From: Micromussa lordhowensis
Taxonomy: Eukaryota > Cnidaria > Anthozoa > Scleractinia > Lobophylliidae
Length of the DNA: 64,000 nt
Reading direction: 5' to 3'
NCBI GenBank assembly: GCA_964020085.1
Contig: OZ026608.1
Span: 15,679,979-15,743,978 of the forward strand
Below the pieces are notes generated by a model that had not been told where the DNA came from, ran no database searches, and saw only the letters and a program-made list of their open reading frames with translations. The translations under genes were made by a program, and so were the position numbers. Shown one piece after another: positions 12,701-23,914 of this stretch; positions within the stretch are counted from its first letter, which is position 1, and each line of letters opens with the position of its first letter.

Positions 12701-15700
12701 GAGGAAATAGCCGACTTCTTAGAAAAACACGGCAAGGAGTTGCAAGATCTGGAGTCGGCGAACAACCAGAAACTCATGTCCGAGTACGAGAAATATCAAG
12801 AGCTGCAGGCCAAGAGCCAGAAGATGCAGGAAGATTATGAGCGACAGCTGACGGAGATGGAGGAATCCAAAGAACAGGCGCTGGAGGAGCTGACAGAGTA
12901 TTATGAAAATAAACTCACGGAAAAAAGCGCCCAGCTAGAACAGGTAATAACAAGGTTGCCTTAAGCCCTCGAAAAGTTCCCCCTGGTAATAACCCCTAAA
13001 ACTAAGCCCCCCCCCCCCCCAAAGCAAAGAAGCCTCCTCTCGGAAACATGTTTCTTCCACAAGAGACAACCCCCTAAATCTTTGACGCTACCATCTTCAC
13101 AATAACTTCCTGTCCCTTTTGAATGTACCGTGAATTGTTGTCGGTTTATTTTAAGAGTCATCAGACGTTTTATCGAATTTCTGCTATACTCCACGCTGTA
13201 CTGTGGACTATGTTATAGTCTTACTGTATAATCAATTATTTTAACAAACGAAGGACTTGTCAAATTACGTTTGATATCGACATGGCCCTGCAGTTGTTTG
13301 GAAACAGTTTTAAAGTCCGCGATCAGTTCATTTCATGGATTGAATTCCGAGTGAACCGAGTAAGCGACATTTTTTCCAAAGCCGTTGCTAAGCAACATGA
13401 CCTTTCTTATGACGTCATGCTGACGCGACAACTTTCGACGATCTTCCAATATTCTAGGTGACTTGATTTTTGATGGCATTTGCTGCTTTTTCCCACACAG
13501 TCACAAGACGAGTCTCGCCAGCAGCTACGAGAATACGAAGAAACAAAGAAACAAATCGAAGAAGACGCTGATCGAGAAATTCTGGACATCAAAAACAAGT
13601 ACGAACGAAGGCTGCGAGAAGAGAAAGAGGCTAACCTGAGACTGAAAGGCGAAACTGGGATTATGAGGAAAAAGGTAAATTTTGATCTTTTTGTAGTGTG
13701 GGTAAACAAACGGGCTAATGGGAAGAAAGAAAGTCCGCGTGTTTTTTCACTCCCTCACCCCCTTCCCCCCCCCCCCCCCTCGCCATTTTTTCTGTCTCGC
13801 GCCTACTCCCTTGGCACTTTTTCCCTCGCCCCAGCCCTCCACTGGCTACCTAATTCAATATGGCGGCCTAAACACTCAATACGGGAATGTGTGCACTCGT
13901 TCGCCAAAAAGACACCTGCATTGCCGGCTAGATCGTGTTCTGAACATTGGTCACTGGGAGACGTTCCAGATTCGACCGAAAAATGCCACACTGAGATCCC
14001 ACATGGTCTGGGATTTGTTACAAAACTTCGCAGGTGTTTTAACAGTTGTCGAACTCAGGGTATGTACACTGAAGACCCGCAGTTAACAACATGTTTGAAG
14101 TGCGATCTGAACACCACTTAACTGTTTTATTTTCCTGGTTAGTTTACAAGCCTGCAGAAGGAGATCGATGATTACAAAGCTGAAATCCAGCGCCAACAGA
14201 ACGAGAACAACAAACTGCAAGGGGTGATCAAGTCTCTGGAGAAAGACATCTATGGACTAAAGAAAGAGATCCAGGAACGAGACGAAACCATACAGGATAA
14301 GGTACGGTCATGACTGTGACTGACTGACTGAATGTCTGTCTGTCTGACTGACTGACTGACTGACTGACTGACTGACTGACTGACTGACTGACTGACTGAC
14401 TAACTGACTGACTGACTGACTGACTGACTAACTGGATGACTGACTGACTGACTAACTGACTAACTGACTGACTAACGGACCGATTGATTGTCTGTCTGAC
14501 TGTCTGACTGTCAGACTGACTGACCCACTGCCTGTCTACCTGACTGAGTGAATGGATAAATGAATGAATAAGCAACTGATTGATGGATTGATTAACTTAT
14601 ATTACAAGCGTTAGATCCTATCACTGGTTAAAGCTGTTATTCTCTCCGTAGGAAAAACGAATTTATGATTTAAAAAAGAAGAATCAAGAGCTGGAGAAAT
14701 TCAAGTTTGTTTTGGATTATAAAATAAAGGAGCTGAAGAAACAAATAGAACCCAGAGAGAACGACATTAAGGCCATGAAGGAACAAATACAAGAGGTAAG
14801 CCAAATCAAGCCTGTGTTTGTCTCGTGAAAAACTCCGATTTGAAAAAAGAAATCTAATCAGCCAGGTAAAGACTGAAGAAAACGAAGAAAGCAATCATAA
14901 GTCGCAGTAAAATGGCTAACCAGTGGCGAGGGAGGAAATCTTGAAGCGGGTTTCAAGCGTTAAGTGTTGCGAGCGCGGAGAAAACTGTAGCGGATAGCAA
15001 GCGCGAGAAAATTCACGTAGTAATAATTGGTTTTGTTTTTGTATCCTGGTAACCGAAAAGATAAAATCTCTGCTCGAATTGGCCACAGCTCAACTTATTA
15101 AACGGACACAAGCAAAATTTTAAGTAGATTCATAACTAACTCCAGAAAATCTTGACAGGTCATGAGCTTTTGGCCATCAAAATGAATTTGCTTTGCGTGC
15201 GCGCGTGAATGACATTGCGGCGGATTGTGTCGTCATTTTTGAACAACCAGGTGTTTGCGCTGGCGAAAGGAGATCTTGCACAATACCAATGTCATGCTTT
15301 CAAACCTGTGGGAACAGTTTCGGTAACATGATATGACAGGGGCCGCACTATGAGAGTTAACTGGCTTATTACGGTTAACCGGGTTACCGATAGATCGTGA
15401 TGCGGCCGCTAATTTCTGCAGTTCATTGAACTAAAACCGGGTTAACGGTTACCATGCAAATTAGTGATGGTAATAGGACTGAGTGGACTTAAATTCGGTC
15501 TGTAATCATACAAGTGATAAAAAAATTGGGCGACCACGCAGCGGGAGTCCGATTTGTTTATCACGAGTATGATCACAGACCAAATTGGACGATACGAAGT
15601 CTTATTACTAATTAATCGTAAAAAATTACAATTTCCGAGAAAAGAAGAATAACCAAGTTATGAAAGAAAGGAAAATAAAAGAAAGGGAATAAAAAAAGAA

Positions 15701-15813
15701 ATAAAAGAAAGGGAAAATTGCCATTAAAATACTGATAAACGAGAAGTAAACTGTTTCATATCACACATTCATAGCAAATTGAGATTGGCTGATTTAAACT
15801 ACGACTTTGAATG

Positions 15814-15846
<33 letters not shown>

Positions 15847-18800
15847 GATTGGCTTATTGATAACAAACTGTCCGCATCGCACCGGTATCGCGGAGGTCAT
15901 GGGTTCGAATCCCGTTGAAGCCTTGATTTTTTTCAGGCTTCTTCTTTCCAGTTGCTTAAATTGGAAAATATACTGCGATGATCATTCTTCACTTTCATCT
16001 ATAACTGCAGTTCGTACATGAATTATTTCGTATATACATCACATCAACAAACTGTCCGGTAACAAACTTTCCACTAACAAACTGTCTGATAACAAACTGC
16101 CCGATAACAACTTGGCAAGTGAATTAGTGGAGAATAGGAGTTTTTTAAACCAATCACAATCGAGGAAATTGTAATTTTTATGATTAATTGAAGAACAATA
16201 GATTTTTTAACCGCGTTAGGTTGATTTTAAACTACCTTTCTGCGCGGTTTGACCCAGGTTGGTAGTTTCTTATCAGTATCCTGCATTGACTTTTTCGTGA
16301 CATATGTCCGTCACCATGTACGGTCTCTGTGTGAGATGCTGTTCTCCGTGGAACAAAGAAGTGCATAATCTTCTACTGAACATGGCGAGTGGCAACAACG
16401 GTTCGAAATGTTTCAACTATAATACAAAAGCGAGTTTCTAGTTTTTCCTAATGTGGATTGGCTACAGCTGTATATACACCATATCAGTCAAGTTTGCAAG
16501 GAACCTTCAGGCCTGAATCAAGTCCTAAACAGGAAGCGCTCATTTTCACCTTAGAAGGAGAAATTTTATTCGACCTCTGCAAAGAACAGAGGAGTGCGTT
16601 TAAGGGAAGCGACAGTGCAGTTCGTTAAAATGGCAAGAAATGCAGATGAATAAATGAATTTGTGAACAATGTTAAGTTCAGTGCATTTTCCAAACGTAAC
16701 AGCTGTAAGCGATAGCTTTTCCCAGTTCCTAGACGCCATAATCCACGCTTTTCTATCGATAACGATGCTCGGAAACGAGTGTTTCGTTATGTCATAAATG
16801 GTGAAAGAATACACAAAGCGCTTGAAAGGACTCGATGTTCCTGCAGAGGTGCTCTCCCTAAAAGTCCAGGTATAAACTGCATGGTGATTCCTCAGTGGTG
16901 ATTTCCTTAAACCATCCGCGCTGATTTTTAGCATAGAGTCAAATTCGAGGACGATTCATTCGACGGCGATAGAGACCGCTCTGACGTCGACGCAAAATCA
17001 ACAATACGTTCGAAAGAACTGCCTTGGAAATTTGTGCATAGTGCGCATGAGAAGGTAAAGGGACTGCCGTAGCCATGAGTGTAGAGGAACTGAAGGACAC
17101 GAGAACAAAGAAAAATAATCAATTCAAGAAAATAAGACCGTAGTCCTCGAAGTCTGTCATTTTGTTGGTTAATCTGAATCCATTTACTTGATAATTTCAC
17201 TTGATGATAATTTAACTTGATGATTTCAGTGCGGCCGTTCATAAAATCAATATAACCCCGTTGTTTTGTCGTAACGACCTTCTAACCGAGTTAAGTTATT
17301 TGGGAATTTTAACCAGGTTTCTAAAAATTAAACCCACTGAGTTATCTCTCTAAGTGCGGCCGCAGCCAATTAAGGAAGAAATGCGCCAACATCATATATT
17401 TAGTTTGCTATTTTATTTCTCAACAGATGGAGAGTGAGCTTGAACGGTTTCACAAGCAAAACACGAGCTTGGAGTTGAATATTACTGAGCTAAGACTTAA
17501 ACTGAAGGCCACCGACAAAGAAATGCACTCTCAAAGGCAAAGGGTAAAGAAAGCCATTCTTCATTAAGGCCCGTTTACACGGGCGATTTTTGTCGCAGCA
17601 ACTCGATGCAATTTTTGTGGCGCGAATGTTGCAACTTCAAAATCGCACGTGTAAACCAGGTACGATTTTCAGTGCGATTTGTCGCCGCGATATCGGAGGG
17701 GTTTCGAACATGTTTGAAACTTGATGCAACTTCAGCGCGACAAAAATTGCATCGAGTTGCCGCGACAAAAATCGCCCGTGTAAACGGGCCTTTAGGTTTT
17801 TCCTCTCTCTGTTTGTCCGTTCTCTATTTTTTCATGGTTCTACTAACATTTCACGAGTGTTCCTTTTATGTTAATGTTTACAGCCTTGCATCATCATCGG
17901 AAATTTCTGTTTTTAAAGTTAAGATAAAGTTCTATATGTATGTTTGTGGATAAAAACTGTAGTTTAACGTGAGCTACCAGATGATCATGAAAGCTTTAGT
18001 TTTTCAATTTTTCCTTGGTGGAAATTCTAGATATTTCTCAAATGTATTACGCGAATGGTTAAGTTTGCTCTGAGCTTTCTCTTCTGGTATTTTTCTCTGT
18101 ACCTCGATTTCTTCTGTAGTGTTGTCTACTCCTTGACTATGTTCTCGTATTTAATCTCAGGTTGGCGATGTTGAAGCGGTTGTGAAGAGATTTAAAACTG
18201 ACCTTCATAACTGTGTCGGTTTTATACAAGAACCGAAGAAACTGAAGGAGAATGTCAAGTCTTTATATCAAAAATATGTTCAGGATGAATCGGTAAGAAC
18301 TTTCTTCTTCTTCTTCAATTCTTCTCAATTGAGATCGCTTTCGTCTGTGATGATTCTCGTGAAGCTAGGACCAGCGTCATTGAATCTGTCCAATCAACGC
18401 AGTTGGAAATAAGTATACAGTGTAGTGCGATCTCTTGTCTGTTCGCCTGGTACTTTTTACACTCATACTAAGTAAGATTTGTCGTATTTTTAGCTGGATT
18501 CCGCTGGCGTGGACGCAGACATTCAAAGAGAGTATGCGCGGCAGAGAGAACATCTGGAGAGAAGTGTAGCGTCCTTGAGAAAGAAGCTTGCCAAGGATTC
18601 CGAGATCCACAGAGCAGATAACGTCAGAATTATGCAGGTGAGGTTTTGATCCCTTTACATTGTGATAGATTTTCATTTGAAATGCTGTCTGATTTTTAGG
18701 CCGTTTTCGTTGCGTTCATCTCGCGTTTTATTGAGAATCTAAGAAACCACTTGTCTTTCTTGCCTGTTTAACGTTCGATGCATGCTCGCATTCAAGCGCC

Positions 18801-19254
18801 AATAGCACTAATTTTGACACAAGTAAATAACGTAAATTTAGTTATAAATCGCAAAGAAATCGTCTGTTTCAATGAGCTACTAAGTGAGTCAAGAAGAGGT
18901 TGAAAGCATTCATTTTTCTCTTTTAACACTAATTCTTTCTTGTAGGAAAATGTTACCCTCATCAAAGAGATAAACGACCTCAGACGCGAGCTCAAAATCG
19001 CCCGCACTCAAGTCCACGACCTGGAAACCGCGTTAGGTGTCATGCGCAAACAACAGCAGTTTCCCGAAGACGAGGACCCTGACAACTCGGAGAACAAACG
19101 CAACATGTCCGACGAAAATTTAGAGATGGAAAAGATGATCGACATGCAGAAAGTCGAGATTAGAAAATTACGCGTCCAAATAAAAGATATGGAGACTGTG
19201 ATAAATTCTCGACCGCCCTCTGGGTCGAGGCTGCCACCCATGACCGTGAATTAG
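787..19254 (+). CDS. CFAP57: CFAP57 (WDR65), ciliary WD40 and coiled-coil protein, 5' partial
   Basis: Sixteen exons join in frame: 787-1049, 2312-2636, 4836-4975, 5824-5989, 9115-9228, 9766-9978, 10669-10842, 11809-11970, 12503-12943, 13501-13674, 14143-14301, 14652-14795, 17427-17543, 18161-18292, 18494-18637 and 18946-19254. Each has AG/GT borders. They encode about 1,058 residues. Roughly the first 520 are WD40 blades (for example [19 protein letters not shown] and DGAVYEWN). The rest is charged coiled coil with stretches nearly identical to vertebrate CFAP57, such as [20 protein letters not shown] and [19 protein letters not shown]. About 170 N-terminal residues lie upstream of the window. 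The known role is in the axoneme, tied to inner dynein arm assembly and ciliary beating. From exon 4 of this list (5824) onward all junctions except the first acceptor are phase 0. The last three exons recur twice downstream, so the true 3' end is ambiguous. Confidence 0.95.
1381..1434 (+). repeat. 54-nt near-perfect hairpin in CFAP57 intron
   Basis: AGGCAGGTACAATAGTCAGA pairs with TCTGACTTTTGTACCTGCCT at the other side, giving a 24-bp stem with a single mismatch around a loop of about 6 bases. The stem is GC-rich within an AT-rich intron. It could be a tiny MITE or a small-RNA precursor. Confidence 0.8.
2755..2938. repeat. Dispersed repeat with copy at 58763-58935
   Basis: GGGCTGTCA, CTTCACACCCGTAACAAAC, TCATCAAGGGC-like and ACAGCCCT blocks occur in the same order in the copy at 58763-58935. 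Both are flanked by AGGGCTGTCA-type ends. The two are well diverged, and the family is unknown. Confidence 0.5.
5039..5135. mobile_element. Small inverted-repeat element (about 95 bp)
   Basis: CATGCAAAACTATTCATATG at the left is mirrored by CATATGAATGGTTTTGCATG at the right, with one mismatch. It is non-coding and lies in a CFAP57 intron. Confidence 0.65.
6050..6110. repeat. 61-nt hairpin with 20-bp arms
   Basis: GTCACGCAACGCTTCACTCT pairs with AGAGTGTAGCGTTGCGTGAC with one mismatch, around a loop of about 20 bases. It starts 60 bases after the exon ending at 5989. Confidence 0.75.
6179..6323. mobile_element. MITE with perfect 27-bp terminal inverted repeats
   Basis: The left arm begins GTCATTTGACTACAACTACC and the right arm is its exact reverse complement over 27 bp. 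Total length is 145 bp. It is non-coding and lies in a CFAP57 intron. Confidence 0.8.
7117..8200 (-). repeat. Two diverged direct copies of an unknown repeat
   Basis: Segments at about 7200-7560 and 7835-8185 share blocks such as TGTAAGCAAGCC-type ends, ATTTTCGCTCCGGC and AATCGCTTTC in the same order on the minus strand. Both copies keep open minus-strand stretches with a similar peptide core (RFVCF..LCDA.IFAPA). I do not recognise the peptide. It may be a piece of an old mobile element rather than a gene. Confidence 0.45.
8233..8885. mobile_element. TTAA-flanked inverted-repeat element (653 bp), piggyBac-like MITE
   Basis: The element starts TTAAGGTAATTCCC and ends GGAATAACCTTAA. TTAA at both ends fits a piggyBac-type target duplication. 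The element at 20091-20743 has the same ends, the same length and related interior blocks (a GGGGTG/GGGGTC poly-purine stretch, GGAGCAC, CGCGCTAATGACGC-type sequence). No transposase reading frame is seen. Confidence 0.7.
10516..10604. repeat. Inverted repeat in CFAP57 intron
   Basis: GGAAGCAGAAGCGAAAGAAG followed by CAACCAATCACAA is mirrored by TTGTGATTGG and CTTTTGCTTCTGCTTCC. It is a short foldback with diverged arms. The region before it (10380-10510) is purine- and pyrimidine-skewed. Confidence 0.55.
14306..14560. repeat. (GACT)n tetranucleotide microsatellite
   Basis: About 250 bases are built from GACT/TGAC units with scattered TAACTGAC and TGTCTGAC variants. It begins within about 10 bases of the donor site of the exon ending at 14301. 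Confidence 0.95.
15341..17361. mobile_element. Putative 2.0-kb inverted-repeat element in CFAP57 intron
   Basis: The left end, GGCCGCACTATGAGAGTTAA, matches the inverted right end, GGCCGCACTTAGAGAGATAA, at 18 of about 21 positions. Further GCGGCC boxes occur near both ends (15402 and 17231). No target duplication is evident. The interior carries open minus-strand stretches at 17242-16928 and 16934-16566 that I do not recognise, and a SINE fragment. It may be a real transposon or two separate small elements. Confidence 0.4.
15865..16050 (+). mobile_element. tRNA-derived SINE fragment (B box and tail)
   Basis: ATCGCACCGGTATCGCGGAG followed by GGTTCGAATCCCGTTGAAGC resembles the anticodon arm and B box of a tRNA. 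It is followed by a hairpin (GAAGCC...GGCTTC) and a tail with AACTGCAGTTC. The 5' tRNA half is missing. The matching 5' half of the same family is seen at 34195-34325. Confidence 0.65.
17567..17791. mobile_element. MITE with TTA target duplication, Harbinger-like
   Basis: Arms begin AGGCCCGTTTACACGGGCGA and are mirrored at the right end. The 225-bp body is flanked by TTA at 17564-17566 and 17792-17794, the target pattern of PIF/Harbinger elements. It starts 23 bases after the exon ending at 17543. The left breakpoint of the 3,074-bp tandem array is inside its right arm at 17767. Confidence 0.85.
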
Positions 19255-19549
19255 GATTTTGGCGGGAAGTCTTTTGGCAGGAACTTTTTCGGCGGGAGAA
19301 TTGTGACGGGAAGTTTTTATTTTCTCTTCGTGCGAGTGTTACGGACCTTTTGACAGACTGAGAGTAAAATCTACATCTTCCCTTTTTTGGTTATCAGCGG
19401 AATTTTTTATCCAGATGCACATGTAAATAGACTTGAACTCGATATGCAAGTGGTGGAGTAAAACTTATAGTGCTCGAGTTGGTGTCCAAGCAGCATTTTA
19501 ACCGAATTGTATATTATCCGGGCATATCCAGAGGCTGTAAATAAATCTG

Positions 19550-19555
19550 TATTTT
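19550..19555 (+). promoter_or_regulatory. Poly(A) signal of CFAP57 (copy 1)
   Basis: AATAAA lies about 300 bases after the CFAP57 stop codon and is followed by AT-rich sequence. It recurs at 22624-22629 and 25698-25703 in the other two tandem units. Three competing 3' ends are therefore available. Confidence 0.6.
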
Positions 19556-20090
19556 CAATATTGAAGTGTCTTAAGCCTGGTCTATACGCGCTTTTTTTAT
19601 GCGAAAATTCTTATTTGCTCCTGTAGACGAGGAAAATTGGCCAATTTTTATGTGATTAATATATTTGCTGAAAAGCTGGCGCCATACTTTACACTAATAC
19701 ACTATATATTTGTCACATAAAAATTGCTCGTGTAGACGCCTTTATCTCTCTTCTTGCATGGCGCGGTGGCTTTGTGTTTCTACGCGTGCGAAAAGCAGAA
19801 ATTTGCTCTACCTTGTGCAGCGTTTGCACTTTACACTTAAAAAATAAATGGGCGGGCAAAATCTAAGGCACTCGGCCTTCCCGTCAACCAATGCGGCCAA
19901 GCCAAATCTTTCCCATGATGTGTTAAGAATGAGCACCACAACCTCTTCCCCAGGGCCTTCTCTTCGACGATTTTCAAAGTGGTGGCCTTTTTGAAAAGTA
20001 GAGAGGGGCCTAGTGACGAGGTTGTCAGCACCAGACTTTACAACGTGCCGGATTGTGCAAAATGCTGTAAACAAGTGTGCGTGAGAGCTA

Positions 20091-20743
20091 TTAAGGTAAT
20101 TCCCTTGAAATTGTTCCACTATCAAACGTTTTTTGAAACTTGGCATTGTTAACATTCATGATATGACCATTCAAAAAATGCAATAAAAAAATGGGGTCAC
20201 CGTACTTGTTTACGCGTCAGCAGGCTCTTAAAATGGGGTATTTTACTGGTTGCGCGTTTAGAATTCGAATCATCTTCATACAGAATAAGTCTTGAATACT
20301 TGAAAGACACAAAATTTCATCTTGAAAGTAAAGCTTCTAATATTCACATAAGTTGCATTGCTTCATTTAAGCCACTTTTGATTGTCTTGTTGCGGGAATA
20401 TTGCACTTTTTCGGACAGTTACGTGGTTAGCTTGAAGTCCTCGCGTTGGTCAAAATACACCCAGAATGGAACTACTTTGCAAAAAAAAATCATGTTCTAC
20501 TATCAAACTTTTTTCCTTCTTCAAATATGTTTTTTATTGGACTGTTCTTAGCAAATACCAAAACAAAAAATCGGGGGTCACCGAGCTCGTTTAATAGAAA
20601 AGGAGCACTTATTTCGCTATCGAGCTTAGTTTGAGGAAAATCTCTTATGTTTTGTACGCGCACGCGCTCATGTGCGCGCGCTAATGACGCGAAAAATCGT
20701 GGGCAGTAGGGATGCGAAATGCAATACTAAGGAATTACCTTAA
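20091..20743. mobile_element. TTAA-flanked piggyBac-like MITE, in tandem unit 1
   Basis: It has the same ends (TTAAGGTAATTCCC and GGAATTACCTTAA) and the same 653-bp length as the element at 8233-8885. It is copied with the tandem unit at 23165-23817 and 26239-26891, so it inserted before the triplication. Confidence 0.72.
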
Positions 20744-20840
20744 ATACACAAGCACTGTGCTAAATGATTTTCAAGTTTATTTCAATTCTGCTGTGAGGAC
20801 TATAAGGCCGACAAACAGACTGCTTGTCTTTTAGAGTCCC

Positions 20841-23800
20841 AAAAATCGCCCGTGTAAACGGGCCTTTAGGTTTTTCCTCTCTCTGTTTGTCCGTTCTCTA
20901 TATTTTCATGGTTCTACTAACATTTCACGAGTGTTCCTTTTATGTTAATGTTTACAGCCTTGCATCATCATCGGAAATTTCTGTTTTTAAAGTTAAGATA
21001 AAGTTCTATATGTATGTTTGTGGATAAAAACTGTAGTTTAACGTGAGCTACCAGATGATCATGAAAGCTTTAGTTTTTCAATTTTTCCTTGGTGGAAATT
21101 CTAGATATTTCTCAAATGTATCACGCGAATGGTTAAGTTTGCTCTGAGCTTTCTCTTCTGGTATTTTTCTCTGTACCTCGATTTCTTCTGTAGTGTTGTC
21201 TACTCCTTGACTATGTTCTCGTATTTAATCTCAGGTTGGCGATGTTGAAGCGGTTGTGAAGAGATTTAAAACTGACCTTCATAACTGTGTCGGTTTTATA
21301 CAAGAACCGAAGAAACTGAAGGAGAATGTCAAGTCTTTATATCAAAAATATGTTCAGGATGAATCGGTAAGAACTTTCTTCTTCTTCTTCAATTCTTCTC
21401 AATTGAGATCGCTTTCGTCTGTGATGATTCTCGTGAAGCTAGGACCAGCGTCATTGAATCTGTCCAATCAACGCAGTTGGAAATAAGTATACAGTGTAGT
21501 GCGATCTCTTGTCTGTTCGCCTGGTACTTTTTACACTCATACTAAGTAAGATTTGTCGTATTTTTAGCTGGATTCCGCTGGCGTGGACGCAGACATTCAA
21601 AGAGAGTATGCGCGGCAGAGAGAACATCTGGAGAGAAGTGTAGCGTCCTTGAGAAAGAAGCTTGCCAAGGATTCCGAGATCCACAGAGCAGATAACGTCA
21701 GAATTATGCAGGTGAGGTTTTGATCCCTTTACATTGTGATAGATTTTCATTTGAAATGCTGTCTGATTTTTAGGCCGTTTTCGTTGCGTTCATCTCGCGT
21801 TTTATTGAGAATCTAAGAAACCACTTGTCTTTCTTGCCTGTTTAACGTTCGATGCATGCTCGCATTAAAGCGCCAATAGCACTAATTTTGACACAAGTAA
21901 ATAACGTAAATTTAGTTATAAATCGCAAAGAAATCGTCTGTTTCAATGAGCTACTAAGTGAGTCAAGAAGAGGTTGAAAGCATTCATTTTTCTCTTTTAA
22001 CACTAATTCTTTCTTGTAGGAAAATGTTACCCTCATCAAAGAGATAAACGACCTCAGACGCGAGCTCAAAATCGCCCGCACTCAAGTCCACGACCTGGAA
22101 ACCGCGTTAGGTGTCATGCGCAAACAACAGCAGTTTCCCGAAGACGAGGACCCTGACAACTCGGAGAACAAACGCAACATGTCCGACGAAAATTTAGAGA
22201 TGGAAAAGATGATCGACATGCAGAAAGTCGAGATTAGAAAATTACGCGTCCAAATAAAAGATATGGAGACTGTGATAAATTCTCGACCGCCCTCTGGGTC
22301 GAGGCTGCCACCCATGACCGTGAATTAGGATTTTGGCGGGAAGTCTTTTGGCAGGAACTTTTTCGGCGGGAGAATTGTGACGGGAAGTTTTTATTTTCTC
22401 TTCGTGCGAGTGTTACGGACCTTTTGACAGACTGAGAGTAAAATCTACATCTTCCCTTTTTTGGTTATCAGCGGAATTTTTTATCCAGATGCACATGTAA
22501 ATAGACTTGAACTCGATATGCAAGTGGTGGAGTAAAACTTATAGTGCTCGAGTTGGTGTCCAAGCAGCATTTTAACCGAATTGTATATTATCCGGGCATA
22601 TCCAGAGGCTGTAAATAAATCTGTATTTTCAATATTGAAGTGTCTTAAGCCTGGTCTATACGCGCTTTTTTTATGCGAAAATTCTTATTTGCTCCTGTAG
22701 ACGAGGAAAATTGGCCAATTTTTATGTGATTAATATATTTGCTGAAAAGCTGGCGCCATACTTTACACTAATACACTATATATTTGTCACATAAAAATTG
22801 CTCGTGTAGACGCCTTTATCTCTCTTCTTGCATGGCGCGGTGGCTTTGTGTTTCTACGCGTGCGAAAAGCAGAAATTTGCTCTACCTTGTGCAGCGTTTG
22901 CACTTTACACTTAAAAAATAAATGGGCGGGCAAAATCTAAGGCACTCGGCCTTCCCGTCAACCAATGCGGCCAAGCCAAATCTTTCCCATGATGTGTTAA
23001 GAATGAGCACCACAACCTCTTCCCCAGGGCCTTCTCTTCGACGATTTTCAAAGTGGTGGCCTTTTTGAAAAGTAGAGAGGGGCCTAGTGACGAGGTTGTC
23101 AGCACCAGACTTTACAACGTGCCGGATTGTGCAAAATGCTGTAAACAAGTGTGCGTGAGAGCTATTAAGGTAATTCCCTTGAAATTGTTCCACTATCAAA
23201 CGTTTTTTGAAACTTGGCATTGTTAACATTCATGATATGACCATTCAAAAAATGCAATAAAAAAATGGGGTCACCGTACTTGTTTACGCGTCAGCAGGCT
23301 CTTAAAATGGGGTATTTTACTGGTTGCGCGTTTAGAATTCGAATCATCTTCATACAGAATAAGTCTTGAATACTTGAAAGACACAAAATTTCATCTTGAA
23401 AGTAAAGCTTCTAATATTCACATAAGTTGCATTGCTTCATTTAAGCCACTTTTGATTGTCTTGTTGCGGGAATATTGCACTTTTTCGGACAGTTACGTGG
23501 TTAGCTTGAAGTCCTCGCGTTGGTCAAAATACACCCAGAATGGAACTACTTTGCAAAAAAAAATCATGTTCTACTATCAAACTTTTTTCCTTCTTCAAAT
23601 ATGTTTTTTATTGGACTGTTCTTAGCAAATACCAAAACAAAAAATCGGGGGTCACCGAGCTCGTTTAATAGAAAAGGAGCACTTATTTCGCTATCGAGCT
23701 TAGTTTGAGGAAAATCTCTTATGTTTTGTACGCGCACGCGCTCATGTGCGCGCGCTAATGACGCGAAAAATCGTGGGCAGTAGGGATGCGAAATGCAATA

Positions 23801-23914
23801 CTAAGGAATTACCTTAAATACACAAGCACTGTGCTAAATGATTTTCAAGTTTATTTCAATTCTGCTGTGAGGACTATAAGGCCGACAAACAGACTGCTTG
23901 TCTTTTAGAGTCCC
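20841..23914 (+). repeat. Tandem segment, unit 2 of 3 (3,074 bp)
   Basis: This copy has exactly the same length as unit 1 and follows it with no spacer. It begins with AAAAATCGCCCGTG, the last bases of the MITE arm, joined directly to TTAGAGTCCC from the end of unit 1. All three CFAP57 exons, their splice sites, the stop codon and the poly(A) signal (22624-22629) are intact. Confidence 0.97.
21235..22328 (+). CDS. Second copy of CFAP57 C-terminal exons
   Basis: Three exons at 21235-21366, 21568-21711 and 22020-22328 encode 44, 48 and 102 residues identical to the last three CFAP57 exons. No frameshift or lost splice site is visible. All start and end in phase 0, so they could be spliced after exon 17427-17543 in place of the first copy, or the first two could be added after it. 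Without transcripts it cannot be said whether they are used. They have no promoter or start codon of their own and are not an independent gene on present evidence. Confidence 0.65.

Larger units (their letters stand above)
17767..20840 (+). repeat. Tandem segment, unit 1 of 3 (3,074 bp)
   Basis: This is the first copy of a 3,074-bp direct repeat. It carries the CFAP57 exons at 18161-18292, 18494-18637 and 18946-19254, the stop codon, an AATAAA signal at 19550-19555 and a TTAA-flanked inverted-repeat element at 20091-20743. Its left edge falls inside the right arm of the small MITE at 17567-17791. Seen by eye, it differs from unit 2 at 17828 (T, not A), 18048 (T, not C) and 18793 (C, not A). 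Confidence 0.97.

Noticed and set aside
14228..14575. 115-codon minus-strand frame of Ser-Gln-Ser-Val repeats
   Set aside because: It is a translation of the (GACT)n microsatellite.
15869..15925. Functional tRNA gene
   Set aside because: Only the anticodon-arm to T-arm half is present, with no acceptor stem partner or A box. It fits a SINE fragment.
19808..20155. 115-codon minus-strand frame repeated in all three tandem units
   Set aside because: Its threefold occurrence comes from the tandem array. It overlaps the TTAA-flanked element and has no recognisable domain or splice support.
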